DNA of 33,954 bases from CAYXVJ01 sp050309435 (GCA_050309435.1 JBNRMJ010000028.1:1-33954), one strand, 5' to 3'; shown: positions 24,538-33,528, counted from the first letter of the stretch. Numbers and translations: made by a program. The notes: a model not told the origin generated them from the letters alone.

Positions 24538-25030
24538 ATGTATACGAGGAAGAGAGATTAAGATATGTTAGATCTTAATAAGAAGAGAGCAGTTGCTCTG
24601 GCCTTGTCGGCTGTCTTGTTCGGCAGTGTCCTGGCCGGCTGCAGCGGCAACAGCGGCAGCACGAACGGCACGACTACTGCCATCGAGCGTTCGATATTAA
24701 TCAACGGCGAGGTTCCGTTCGACGAAGCGGATCGGATTTTATTCGAGAGAATCTTCGAAGATTCCAATAAAGACTATAAGACTGTCGAAGGTAATCAATC
24801 CTTCCCTTCGCAGGTGGAAGCCCCGCGCTGGAACAGGGTACGGGTATACGATCAGAACCGTTATTTCACCGAGCCGCTGAAATTCTATCTGGAAGAAGGA
24901 AGCCATACGCTGACGCTGGATTCCGTCAAAGAGCCGATGGCTATCCGCTCGATTCGTTTCGTTCCCTCTGATGATATACCTTCTTATGCCGAATATCGAA
25001 AAGCACGAGGCGAACGGTGCCAAGGCTCCC
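24538..25030 (+). pseudogene. N-terminal remnant of an ABC solute-binding lipoprotein
   Basis: Coding starts at ATG 24538 behind the best ribosome site, but TAA at 24559 stops it after seven codons; ATG 24565, in the same frame, restarts with a weaker site (GAGGAAGAG). From there come a lipoprotein signal with lipobox LAGC (cysteine at residue 26) and about 130 residues that match the N-terminal region of the large sugar-binding lipoproteins of Firmicutes (RVRVYDQNRYFTEPLKFYLE, GSHTLTLDS, PSYAEYRK). At an AAAA run (24999-25002) the frame shifts; dropping one A restores KHEANGAKAP and leads straight into permease sequence. Most of the binding protein is therefore absent. It would not bind sugar. 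Confidence 0.75.
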
Positions 25031-25873
25031 GGAGAACTCGGTTCCCCGGTTTCGATCTGGATTCCATCGGAGTTCTCCGTCGAGCATGTCGTCTTGGCTG
25101 TGAAAACCATTAACTATCAGAGAACCTTGCCTTACACGCTGGTCTCGGTTTTCTTCCAGGTGCTCCTGCAGATCTTTGCGGCCATGCTAGCGGGCTACAG
25201 CTTCGCCCGTTTGAAATTCAAAGGGCGGGGGATTCTCTTTGCCTGTGTGATTTTAACGATTATTGTTCCGGCTCAGGCCATTTCTCTGCCGCGGTACCTG
25301 AACTTCCGTTACTTTGATCTTTTCGGGATCATCGAACGGACCACCGGCTCTCCGCTGAATCTGCTGGGCGAACGTCTGAGTCTTTATCTGCTGGCGGCGA
25401 CGGGTCAGGGTCTCAAGGGCGGTCTATATATCTATATTTTCCGTCAGAGTTTCCGAGGCCTGCCCAAAGAGCTCGAAGAGTCGGCTTTCGTGGACGGCAG
25501 TGGTTATCTGCGGACTTTCTTTCGCATCGTGCTGCCCAACTCCGTGTCACCTCTTTTGACAGTCGGCGTGCTTGCCTTCGTCTGGAACTGGAATGACATA
25601 TATTTCGTTAACCTCTTCGGAGGCGATCAGAGCAATATCATGGTCCGTTTCAATGCGGCCACGGCCAGCATGGATCAGACCCTGAACTCCACGATCCGCG
25701 CGCTGGGAGGCGAGGCAAGCATGAACTTCGAACTGCTGGTTTCCAATCCCCTGTATCAGCAGGCGGTCGCGGATACGATGAGCCTTCTGGTTATCCTGCC
25801 TTTGATTGTCGCTTATCTTTTGATTCAGGATAAGTTTGTCCAGTCGGCCGAACGTTCGGGTATTGTCGGTTAA
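25031..25873 (+). pseudogene. C-terminal remnant of a sugar ABC transporter permease (MalG/YtcP type)
   Basis: The frame open at 24971-25873 holds about 275 residues of a binding-protein-dependent permease, beginning at SIWIPSEFSVEHVVLAVKT, the periplasmic segment that normally follows the first membrane helix. The first helix and cytoplasmic N-terminus are missing and lipoprotein sequence takes their place. The remaining five helices and the EAA loop (GLPKELEESAFVDGSGYLRTF split as LPKELEESAFVDGSG) are intact, and the C-terminus is normal. The TAA overlaps the next start (TAATG). It could in theory still be translated from an internal ATG at 24971, but it lacks helix 1 and its partner permease. 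Confidence 0.75.
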
Positions 25874-26436
25874 TGAGTAAAGAAAGAAAGCAAAGAGAGA
25901 AAGATCCCTTTGCGGCGAGGCTTGCTTCGCCGCTCTTTCGCGTGTTCGAGCGGATGCTTCTGCTTGTGAAGCTACATTTCATGATGCTTGCCGGTATTCT
26001 GGCGGGGCTTGGTATCTTCGGTTTCTTTCCGACTGTCCTGGCTGCCTTGGTTTACGGCAGTTTGCTTCTGGCCGGTGCTGTCTGGTATCTGCTGTGGTAT
26101 TTAAGGCAACCCCTGCTTGCCGCTTTCCTGAACCTGATCTTTTTCCTGGCTCTGCTGGCTCTTTTGCTTTTGATTCTTTACTATCCGGTTTTACGACTTT
26201 ACTATGCTCATATGAGTGAGAAGCGGCTGAGGATATTCGCGGTGGTCTTTGGTTTCGGCCATATTTGGACGACTGTGCTGATTATCCTGACAGGAGGCGC
26301 CATCCTCTTTTTATCCCTGCTTTTCCCTCAGCTCTCTATATTCGTTGGCCTGTCGCTTTTACCGTGGATTACGCTACTATTGTGCAGACGTTTGCTGCCG
26401 CCGGATCTTATCGGCGATGTGACCGTTGATGCGTAA
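25873..26436 (+). CDS. YesL-like (DUF624) membrane protein
   Basis: 187 residues, with the start overlapping the permease stop by one base. A basic N-terminus is followed by four to five hydrophobic helices; the first carries LAGILAGLGIFGFFPTVLAAL, the typical YesL pattern (glycine-rich helix ending in FFPT/A). YesL proteins accompany sugar ABC transporters of the YesMNOPQ/YtcP type, which fits the transporter remnants upstream. At 187 residues it is somewhat short for the family, and the aromatic FW stretch usual after the first helix is not obvious, so a small internal deletion is possible. Function unknown. Confidence 0.6.
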   Translation: MSKERKQREKDPFAARLASPLFRVFERMLLLVKLHFMMLAGILAGLGIFGFFPTVLAALVYGSLLLAGAVWYLLWYLRQPLLAAFLNLIFFLALLALLLLILYYPVLRLYYAHMSEKRLRIFAVVFGFGHIWTTVLIILTGGAILFLSLLFPQLSIFVGLSLLPWITLLLCRRLLPPDLIGDVTVDA

Positions 26437-26492
26437 CGGCTCGGTTATGATGAACTGGTAACGAGAAGAATTTATTGAAGATCGGAGTACAT

Positions 26493-29039
26493 ATGTTTTC
26501 TGCTGAAATAATCGCCAAGATCGAACGCGACTTCGCCGAGGCTCGGCCCCGACTCGAAGGCCGACAGACCGCACTCTTTTCCGTATTCGAGAAAGCGAGT
26601 TCGGAGGAGGCGATATGTCTCAAATATATCTACAGTTATCTGCCGCTGAGCGACGCGGCTTCGTACGACGGGGACTTGTTTCTGAAGCTGGTTTCCGATG
26701 CCCTCGCGGCCCGCGAGGCTTTCCCCTGGGGACGCTCGATTCCCGATGTGATCTTTCTGAACTACGTGCTGGCCGTTCGCATCAATAACGAAGATCTGAC
26801 CGATCATCGCGAACTTCTGCGAGAGCAGATCGCCCCGCGTCTGACCGGTCTTGATCTGACGGAGGCCGCCCTCGAAGTTAACGTCTGGTGTTACGAGAAA
26901 GCGACTTACCAGGCAAGCGACAGCCGTACGGTCTCTCCCCTGACGATCATGCGCCGCGGCTTCGGCCGCTGCGGGGAAGAGTCGACGTTTACCGTGTCCG
27001 CTCTTCGCAGCGTGGCGATTCCGGCTCGTCAGTGCTATACGCCCAGGTGGGCCCACTCCGATGACAACCATGCCTGGGTCGAGGTTTGGATCGACGGAAA
27101 CTGGCATTATCTGGGTGCTTGCGAACCGGAAGCCGTCCTCGATAAGGGATGGTTTTCGGCTCCCGCGCGCCGGGGCATGCTGATCGAAAGCCGCGTCTTT
27201 TCCGGCTTGCTGGCAGACGAGGAAGTCGTGAAACGAGGCATGGGCATGACCCTTATCAATGTCTCGGACAACTATTTCCCGACTGCCCGGCTAAGCGTTC
27301 GGGTGACTCAAGACGGCCGGCCTTTGGAAGCTGCGGTGGTGGAATTTTCTGTCGTAAACTACGCTCAGTTTACGCCTTTGCTCTATTTAAACACGGACGA
27401 AAACGGGTTTTGCAGTTTGAAGACCGGCCGGGGCGATCTTTTCTTACGAGTGAAAAAAGGCTCTTACTATCTTGAAAAGAAAATCAGTTTGCGAGAGGGA
27501 AACCTCGATGTGGAGCTTGATTTCGCGAATTCGGTCAAACGCGAAACCAGGGACTTTTATCTGACCATGCATGCGCCGGTCGCGGCCGTGACCGAAGAAA
27601 AGACGGCAAGCGAAGAAGCAGAAGCGGCCATGAAAAAGAAAATGGCTCAGGCGGAACGAAGCCGGGCGGCCTTTATCGGCAGCTTTCATCCTCAGCCGGA
27701 TCCGGAACGCAGCGATAAGGGCAGCGAGCTCTGGCGAAGAGAGAAAATCCTGGCAGACAGTCTCGGCAACCATGCTGAAATCGAAGCCTTTTTAAACGAA
27801 ACGGAGTCGGGCATCGACGAAGCACTTAAGCTCGACTTGCTCGAAGCTGTTAAATACAAGGATCTCTCGGATATCACGGCAGAGCTGCTCATGCATCACG
27901 CCAAAGCGGCACTCCCGTACAGAGAACTCTATCCCGCGGATGTTTTTAAGCATGCTCTGCTCAATCCGCGTATCGGCATGGAAGTAATTTCCGCCTGGCG
28001 GACGCTGCCGTCATATTACGGCGAGTCGGATATAAAGCGCTTTATCGCGAATCCGGCGGAAATTCGCTCGTACATCGAAGAACAAATCCGCGACGCGGGA
28101 GACTACGATTACGCCACGATCATGGCCGATCCCGTGAAGCTTGTGGAGCTGAGCATCGGTTCGAATCTGAGCAGACGCATCCTGACCGTCGCTTTGACGC
28201 GAAGCCTGGGCATTCCCGCCCGTATCAACCATCTGGACTACCAGCTTGAATACTTCGCCCGCGGTCACTGGCAGCGCTATTCGGAGCATAGCGGGACCGC
28301 AAGCGATGAACTGCGCAGTGCCGGTCTGATTCTGAAGAAAGAAGATATCGAACAGACGATCGAGTACGGCACGCATTTTACGATCGCCCGTCTTAGCGCC
28401 GACGCAAGCTACGACACCCTGGGTTTTTACGGTAGCTCTTTTGACGAAAACGGCAAGCTGGAGTTTTGGCTTGAACCCGGCCAATATCAATTATTACTCT
28501 GCAACCGTCTGGCCTCGGGCGATATTCTGGCGAAAGTCAGCCGCTTCGTATTAGAAGCGCACGATGAAAAGAGTCTGTCTCTTTTACTGCCGGAAGACGA
28601 GAGCGAAGAACGAAATCTGCCTGTTTTCCATGATCTGGAACTGGAAGACGGACCCTATCCGGTAAACGAGGAAATGCGCCTGCTCGCGATTCTGGCACCC
28701 GGCGGCGAACCGACGGAGCACTTCTTCAACGAGCTTCTGGACAATGAAACGAGTATTGCCGAACGGCAGGAAGCCTTTACCTTTGTCGTGAAGGAAGAAA
28801 GCGCTCTGGACAATGCCAAGTTGCGTCTGGTCCGGGAGCGTTTCCCGCAGATCCGCATAAAACTTCCCGGAGCGGATGTTGATCTCGACTCGTATGTCAG
28901 AGAATGCTACGACCTCTACAGTCTGCATAACCGGCAGCGGCCTTTGCTTGTGTTAACGAATGGCGAAGGAAAGGTCAGACTGGCCATAAGCGGTTATCAG
29001 GTCGGCAGCGTCGCTCAGATACTGGGGAGATTCAAATAA
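26493..29039 (+). CDS. Large composite transglutaminase-like protein with thioredoxin-like tail
   Basis: 848 residues from ATG 26493 (GGAG 5 bases upstream); TTG 26475 would add six. No signal peptide. In order: helical region (1-130); transglutaminase core (about 130-215) with C160 in GRCGEES and H193 in DDNHAWVEVW; a carboxypeptidase-regulatory-like beta domain (265-345); a helical linker with a charged stretch (365-400); a second transglutaminase-like domain (about 540-600) in which the sequence aligned to GRCGEE reads SNLSRR, so the cysteine is lost; another beta domain (620-700); and a C-terminal part (about 715-848) ending RPLLVLTNGEGKVRLAISGY, like a thioredoxin/AhpC fold. A peptidase or cross-linking role in glycoprotein use is inference from its place between transporter and glycosidases. 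Confidence 0.7.
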   Translation: MFSAEIIAKIERDFAEARPRLEGRQTALFSVFEKASSEEAICLKYIYSYLPLSDAASYDGDLFLKLVSDALAAREAFPWGRSIPDVIFLNYVLAVRINNEDLTDHRELLREQIAPRLTGLDLTEAALEVNVWCYEKATYQASDSRTVSPLTIMRRGFGRCGEESTFTVSALRSVAIPARQCYTPRWAHSDDNHAWVEVWIDGNWHYLGACEPEAVLDKGWFSAPARRGMLIESRVFSGLLADEEVVKRGMGMTLINVSDNYFPTARLSVRVTQDGRPLEAAVVEFSVVNYAQFTPLLYLNTDENGFCSLKTGRGDLFLRVKKGSYYLEKKISLREGNLDVELDFANSVKRETRDFYLTMHAPVAAVTEEKTASEEAEAAMKKKMAQAERSRAAFIGSFHPQPDPERSDKGSELWRREKILADSLGNHAEIEAFLNETESGIDEALKLDLLEAVKYKDLSDITAELLMHHAKAALPYRELYPADVFKHALLNPRIGMEVISAWRTLPSYYGESDIKRFIANPAEIRSYIEEQIRDAGDYDYATIMADPVKLVELSIGSNLSRRILTVALTRSLGIPARINHLDYQLEYFARGHWQRYSEHSGTASDELRSAGLILKKEDIEQTIEYGTHFTIARLSADASYDTLGFYGSSFDENGKLEFWLEPGQYQLLLCNRLASGDILAKVSRFVLEAHDEKSLSLLLPEDESEERNLPVFHDLELEDGPYPVNEEMRLLAILAPGGEPTEHFFNELLDNETSIAERQEAFTFVVKEESALDNAKLRLVRERFPQIRIKLPGADVDLDSYVRECYDLYSLHNRQRPLLVLTNGEGKVRLAISGYQVGSVAQILGRFK

Positions 29040-29088
29040 ACGAAAATTCCTCTGACAGTAAAAGAGGAAACGAAGGAGATAAATCATT

Positions 29089-30183
29089 ATGATGCAAGAT
29101 TGGTTCAAAAAGGCAAAGCTGGGTATTTTCGTCCATTACGGTGTTTATGCCGTCAAGGGCGTCAGCGAATCCTGGTCTTTCCATAACGGCTATATATCGT
29201 ACGAGGACTATATGGCCCAGAAAGAAGGCTTTACGGCTTCGAAATACGACCCGCAAGAGTGGGCCGAACTCTTCAAACAGGCCGGCGCCCGTTATGCCGT
29301 TCTGACAAGCAAGCACCATGACGGTGTCGCCCTCTGGGACACGGATACCACGACACATAACGTTGTCAAAGAAACACCTGCCGGACGGGATCTGGTCGCA
29401 GCTTACACGGAAGCGATGCGCGAGGCCGGTTTAAAAGTCGGTTTATACTATTCGCTCATCGACTGGTCGAGAGAAGATTACCGTTCGCAGTATCAAGCCG
29501 GCACGCCCCGCGAGAATTGGAGCAGTCAAAATATTTACTCGACCCCGGCAGGCGGCGAAGAGAATCCCGAACTCTGGGAGTAGTTCCTTCGGTTCAAAAA
29601 CGAGCAGATGAAAGAACTGATGACCCGCTACGGCACGGTCGACTTGCTCTGGTTTGACGGCGACTGGGAACGCTCCGCCGGAAGGCCCCTGGGAGTTCTG
29701 CACGACGGTGAACTCGTCCTGGGGATTCCAGCATAAAGATCAGAACTGGAAGACCAGCCGTCAGGTGATCCGCATGTTCTGCGATTGTCTGACTTTAGGA
29801 GGAAACATGCTGCTGGATGTCGGACCTCGCGAAGACGGTACAATTCCGGAGGAGGCCGTCAAGGTCCTGAAGGATCTGGGCAGCTGGATTCGCACTCACG
29901 AGGAAGCTGTTTACGACCCGGGACGCGGTCTGGATTACTGGTTCTTTCTGGGCGGTTCGACCCTCAGACGAAGATCAATAAGATTTCGGTCCTGCATTCG
30001 GGCGAGGAGCTTGAGTGGAAGATTCAGGGCGGAGCGCCGTGGAACAACATTCCCGGAACCTGCTGGATCAATCTTGCGGTCGACAGCTGTTACGAGAACG
30101 GACCCACCGTTTTGAAGGTCGAGCTCGATGACGAACTCAAGCTCTACTACGGTCACGGCCAGGCGATCAGCTTCAACGAGTAA
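29089..30183 (+). pseudogene. Broken alpha-L-fucosidase (GH29)
   Basis: The frame from ATG 29089 (GAAGGAG upstream) encodes a GH29 start (WFKKAKLGIFVHYGVYAV, LTSKHHDGVALWD) up to TAG at 29581, where the family expects a basic residue (AAG to TAG would do). The same frame goes on to the nucleophile motif LLWFDGDWE near 29650. At about 29675-29690 the frame changes and the text jumps to PWEFCTTVNSSWGF, so roughly fifty residues of the barrel are missing. A second jump at about 29940-29965, from DPGRGLDYWFF to DPQTKINKISVLHSG, returns to the first frame and again skips family sequence. The C-terminus up to the TAA at 30181 is good. Three lesions make an active enzyme very unlikely. Confidence 0.85.
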
Positions 30184-30217
30184 GCCGCTTACCGGATTTG
30201 TTAAAGGAGACATAGAA

Positions 30218-31044
30218 ATGAAGAAACCATTATTGCTCGGCTACGTGAGCACGAAAGATCTGGGCATCGTGACGGAAGGCGACGCCAAAGCGCTTGATCT
30301 GATCAATATTGCATTCGCCCACGTCGTGGACGGAAAATGCGTCTGGAAAGCACTCGATGCGGAGGCGGCTATCGCCAGACTGCGTTCGATCAATCCGAAG
30401 CTCAAGTTTGTGCTCTCTGTAGGCGACTGGTCTGCCGGAGGTTTCTCCGAAGCCGCTTCGACCGCCGAAGGAAGAAGGCTCTTCGCCGAAACTGCTGCCG
30501 AAGTCGTCGGAACTTACCAATTGGACGGTATCGATATCGACTGGGAGTATCCGGGCATCAGCATGGCCGGCATCAAGGCTTCTGCGGATGACAAGGTCAA
30601 CTTCACCTTTTTACGCCTCAAACGGATTTCTACGACGTCAGCGCGGACACGGCTGTGAAGGCTTTCGTTTCGGCAGGCGTACCCAAAGAGAAAATCATCA
30701 TCGGCGCGGCTTTTTATTCGCGCTGCTGGAAGGGTGTACCCGATGCGGACAACGGTTACAACCAATACTCCGAAACCGTCGGCACGAGCGATCAGTCCTA
30801 TGATCAGTTAGTCGACGACTATATCGGAAAAGACGGCTGAGTTCGTCACTGGGATAACACGGCCAAGGCGCCCTGGCTCTTTAACGGCAACACATTTATC
30901 TCCTACGACGATCCGGAGTCGCTTCGGGCCAAAGTCTCGTATCTGAAAGAAGAAGGTTTGCTCGGCATCATGTACTGGGAATACCATCTGGCGGCCAAAC
31001 ACTCGCTCACGCAGGTACTGCGCAACGCCATCGACGAGAACTGA
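30218..31044 (+). pseudogene. Broken GH18 glycosidase (chitinase/endo-beta-N-acetylglucosaminidase type)
   Basis: ATG 30218 follows AAAGGAG. The first 130 residues are a clear GH18 start: LLLGYVSTKDLG, KLKFVLSVGDWSAGG and the catalytic DGIDIDWEYPG with its glutamate. At CACCTTTTTA (about 30602-30612) the frame changes and the sequence jumps to TPQTDFYDVSADTAVKAF, skipping the middle of the barrel with the expected MxYD motif. The new frame continues (IIIGAAFYSRCWKG) to TGA 30838, after which VRHWDNTAKAPWLFNG and GIMYWEYHLAA follow in frame, so this stop replaces one sense codon. The normal end is TGA at 31042. The order fucosidase-GH18 suggests former use of host-type glycans. Confidence 0.85.
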
Positions 31045-31069
31045 CAGTGCCATACAAACTTTTATCAAG

Positions 31070-31104
31070 AGCCCCCGTTCGTCCTACAGGTCAGCGGGGG
31101 TTTC
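31070..31104 (+). terminator. Probable terminator after the GH18 pseudogene
   Basis: CCCCCG (31072-31077) pairs with CGGGGG (31095-31100), followed by only TTT. The stem is strong and the T tail short, so termination may be partial. Confidence 0.55.
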
Positions 31105-31132
31105 GCATCCTTGTCAAATGTTACACCGGCTC

Positions 31133-31161
31133 GTTTGCGTGAATTTTACCTATGTTATAAT
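31133..31161 (+). promoter_or_regulatory. Extended -10 promoter of mnmA
   Basis: TGTTATAAT (31153-31161) is an extended -10 element with a perfect TATAAT (31156-31161). The -35 region (GTTTGC, 31133-31138, 17-base spacing) is poor, as is usual with extended -10 promoters. The ATG of mnmA is 65 bases downstream. In the leader, GCCCG (31184-31188) pairs with CGGGC (31198-31202), followed by TTTATATATA, a small terminator-like hairpin just before the ribosome site. Confidence 0.55.
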
Positions 31162-31225
31162 TCTTGTTTGTTAATGTCTAACCGCCCGTCGGATTTTCGG
31201 GCTTTATATATAGGAGACCATCGAA

Positions 31226-32368
31226 ATGAACAGCCATACAAGTCGTGTAGAGAAGATCGTACGAAATACCGAAGCTCAGGCCGTCGGCAAACGGGTGATG
31301 GTAGCGATGAGCGGCGGCGTCGACAGCTCGGTAGCCGCGGCTATCCTGCTGGAAGCCGGTTACGAAACCTCCGGCGCGACACTGAAACTGACGAATCAGA
31401 CCTCGTGCGACATCAATACGCGCGGCAGAACCTGCTGCAGTCTGGAGGATATCGAGGATGCCCGTTCGGTCGCGCTGAATCTGGATATAGACTATCTGGT
31501 TTTGAACCATACTCAGGACTTCCAGACACAGGTGATCGACCGCTTCGTCAACGCCTATAAAAACGGTTATACACCCAATCCCTGCATCGACTGCAACCGT
31601 TACATCAAATTCGCAAGCTTCTTCGAGCAGGCGGATCTTCTGGGTTTCGATTACCTGGCCACGGGACACTACGCTCGCGTCGAATATGACGAAAAGTCCG
31701 GTCGCTATCTGCTTAAAAAGGGAAAAGACGGCCACAAGGACCAGAGCTATGTTCTCTACAGCCTCACACAAGACCAGCTGGCCCATACGCTATTCCCGCT
31801 GGGCGAGTACGACAAGCCCGAAATTCGCGAGATCGCCGATCGTCTGGAGTTCGTGAACTCGAAGAAGCCCGACAGTCAGGACATCTGTTTCGTACCGGAC
31901 GGCAACTATCGCCACTTCCTTGAAGAAGAAGGCGTCATTGTGGCCGAAGGCGATTTTATTGACAAGAACGGGAACGTGCTCGGTCGCCATAAGGGCATCG
32001 AAGCATATACGATCGGTCAGCGCCGCGGTCTGGGTATCTCATCGGATCAGCCGCTCTTCGTTATTTCGAAGTCAGTGGAAAACAATACCGTGACCCTGGG
32101 TTACGAAGAAGATCTCTACGCTAAGGGTCTGATTGCTCATGATATCAACTGGATCAGCATCGAGAAACTCGAAGAAGAGATAAAGGTCAGTGTCAAGATC
32201 CGCTACAGCCACCGTGAAGTAGAAGCCAAGGTTCGTCCGCTGGATAACGGTTTCGCCGAAGTTATTTTCGACGAGCCGCAGAAAGCCGTTACACCCGGCC
32301 AGGCCGCGGTCTTCTATGACGGCGACGTTGTGGTCGGCGGAGGCACCATCATCGAGGCTCTGGCATGA
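31226..32368 (+). CDS. mnmA: tRNA-specific 2-thiouridylase
   Basis: 380 residues. The PP-loop ATP motif SGGVDSS is at 29-35, the two catalytic cysteines are C120 in NPCIDCN and C221 in DICFV, and TGHYAR and the DQSYVL stretch are conserved. The enzyme adds sulfur to U34 of glutamate, glutamine and lysine tRNAs using a persulfide from a cysteine desulfurase, which is exactly what the overlapping next gene encodes. About 20 residues precede the first strand, slightly long for the family; AGGAG before ATG 31226 supports this start. The stop overlaps the next start by 4 bases. Confidence 0.96.
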   Translation: MNSHTSRVEKIVRNTEAQAVGKRVMVAMSGGVDSSVAAAILLEAGYETSGATLKLTNQTSCDINTRGRTCCSLEDIEDARSVALNLDIDYLVLNHTQDFQTQVIDRFVNAYKNGYTPNPCIDCNRYIKFASFFEQADLLGFDYLATGHYARVEYDEKSGRYLLKKGKDGHKDQSYVLYSLTQDQLAHTLFPLGEYDKPEIREIADRLEFVNSKKPDSQDICFVPDGNYRHFLEEEGVIVAEGDFIDKNGNVLGRHKGIEAYTIGQRRGLGISSDQPLFVISKSVENNTVTLGYEEDLYAKGLIAHDINWISIEKLEEEIKVSVKIRYSHREVEAKVRPLDNGFAEVIFDEPQKAVTPGQAAVFYDGDVVVGGGTIIEALA

Positions 32369-33528
32369 TATACCTGGATCATGCGGCCACCACGCCGCTT
32401 TCGCCCGAGGCATGGGCGGCGATGGAGCCGATTCTGCGAAACCTGTATGCGAATCCTTCGAGCATGCACCAGGCCGGACGTTTGGCTCGAAACGAACTGA
32501 CCCGGGTCAGAGAGAGTCTGGCCCGGAATTTAGCTGCGTCAACCAGAGATTTGTATTTTACTTCCGGTGCCACGGAAGCGAACAACTGGGCGATCCGGGC
32601 AGCGGCTGCGCTGGCGGCCGGCCGGGGATTGCGTCATCTTCTCACGACCCGCATCGAGCATCCGTCGGTACTCGCTGTTTTCGAAGCGCTGGCGGCAGAG
32701 GGCTTCGACGTGGATTATCTCGAAGCGAATGCCTCCGGTCTTGTATCTCCGGACGAGCTTCGCCGGGCGATCAGGGAAGATACGGGCTTCGTATCCTGTC
32801 ACTATGTCAATAACGAGACCGGCAGCGTGCAGGATATCGAGAAGATGGGTCTTTTATGTAGAGAAAGGGGTATCCTTTTTCATACGGACGCCGTACAGGC
32901 CATCGCCCGCAAGCGCATCGACTGGCGAAGTTTTCCGGCAGATTTTCTTGTCTTCAGCGCTCATAAATTCGGAGGTCCAAAAGGTACCGGTGCTCTTTTG
33001 ACCCGCTCGGAACGAGGATCGGCCATCGAACTGGCCCCTCTCTTACTGGGCGGACGTCAGGAACGCGGCAGGAGAGCAGGAACTGAAAACCTGGCCGGTA
33101 TTGTCGGTATGGCCGCTGCACTGGACGCGGTTTATGCCACCTGCGAAGAAGATGAAAAACGCTATAGGGATCTGTCCGCCCGCTTGCTTTCCGTTCTGGA
33201 CGAAAGAGGGCTTTGTTATCGACGCCACGGTGCCGACGAAAAAAGCGGCCGCCAGCTGGCATCGATTCTGAATCTGTATTTTCCCGGCTGCGAGGGGCAG
33301 ACCTTACTGCTGCTTTTGGATCGGAGTGGTCTGGCCGTCTCTCTGGGTTCGGCTTGCGAAGCCGGTTCCTCCGAAGCAAGTCATGTCCTTTTGGCTTTGG
33401 GCTGCGGGGAAGAGGAAGCTTCTTCTTCTATTCGTATTTCCATGGGCAAAGGCACAACAGCAGAAGAAATCGACGAAGCGGGCAGGATTATCGCCAAATC
33501 AGTGGAGCTCTTATTGAATCGATCCTAA
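32365..33528 (+). CDS. Cysteine desulfurase, NifS/IscS type
   Basis: 387 residues. MIYLDHAATTPLS opens the fold; TSGATEANN (66-74) binds the cofactor phosphate, HTDAVQA lies at 173-179, and K201 in SAHKFGGPKG forms the pyridoxal-phosphate Schiff base. The catalytic cysteine is C331 in GSACEAGSSEASHVL. It takes sulfur from cysteine and forms a persulfide. The ATGA overlap with mnmA implies that it mainly feeds tRNA thiolation, although it may also serve iron-sulfur clusters. No scaffold gene (IscU) is adjacent. A classic terminator follows the stop. Confidence 0.92.
   Translation: MIYLDHAATTPLSPEAWAAMEPILRNLYANPSSMHQAGRLARNELTRVRESLARNLAASTRDLYFTSGATEANNWAIRAAAALAAGRGLRHLLTTRIEHPSVLAVFEALAAEGFDVDYLEANASGLVSPDELRRAIREDTGFVSCHYVNNETGSVQDIEKMGLLCRERGILFHTDAVQAIARKRIDWRSFPADFLVFSAHKFGGPKGTGALLTRSERGSAIELAPLLLGGRQERGRRAGTENLAGIVGMAAALDAVYATCEEDEKRYRDLSARLLSVLDERGLCYRRHGADEKSGRQLASILNLYFPGCEGQTLLLLLDRSGLAVSLGSACEAGSSEASHVLLALGCGEEEASSSIRISMGKGTTAEEIDEAGRIIAKSVELLLNRS

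Noticed and set aside
24999..25002. Programmed frameshift at an AAAA run
   Set aside because: The run is short, lacks a slippery heptamer or a clear downstream structure, and the restored product would still be a truncated lipoprotein-permease chimera.
29581..29583. TAG read as pyrrolysine
   Set aside because: The same gene has two further frame breaks with missing sequence, so simple pseudogene decay explains the stop.
30838..30840. TGA read as selenocysteine
   Set aside because: No hairpin like a bacterial selenocysteine element was evident directly after it, the position is not a catalytic one in GH18, and the gene already has an upstream deletion.
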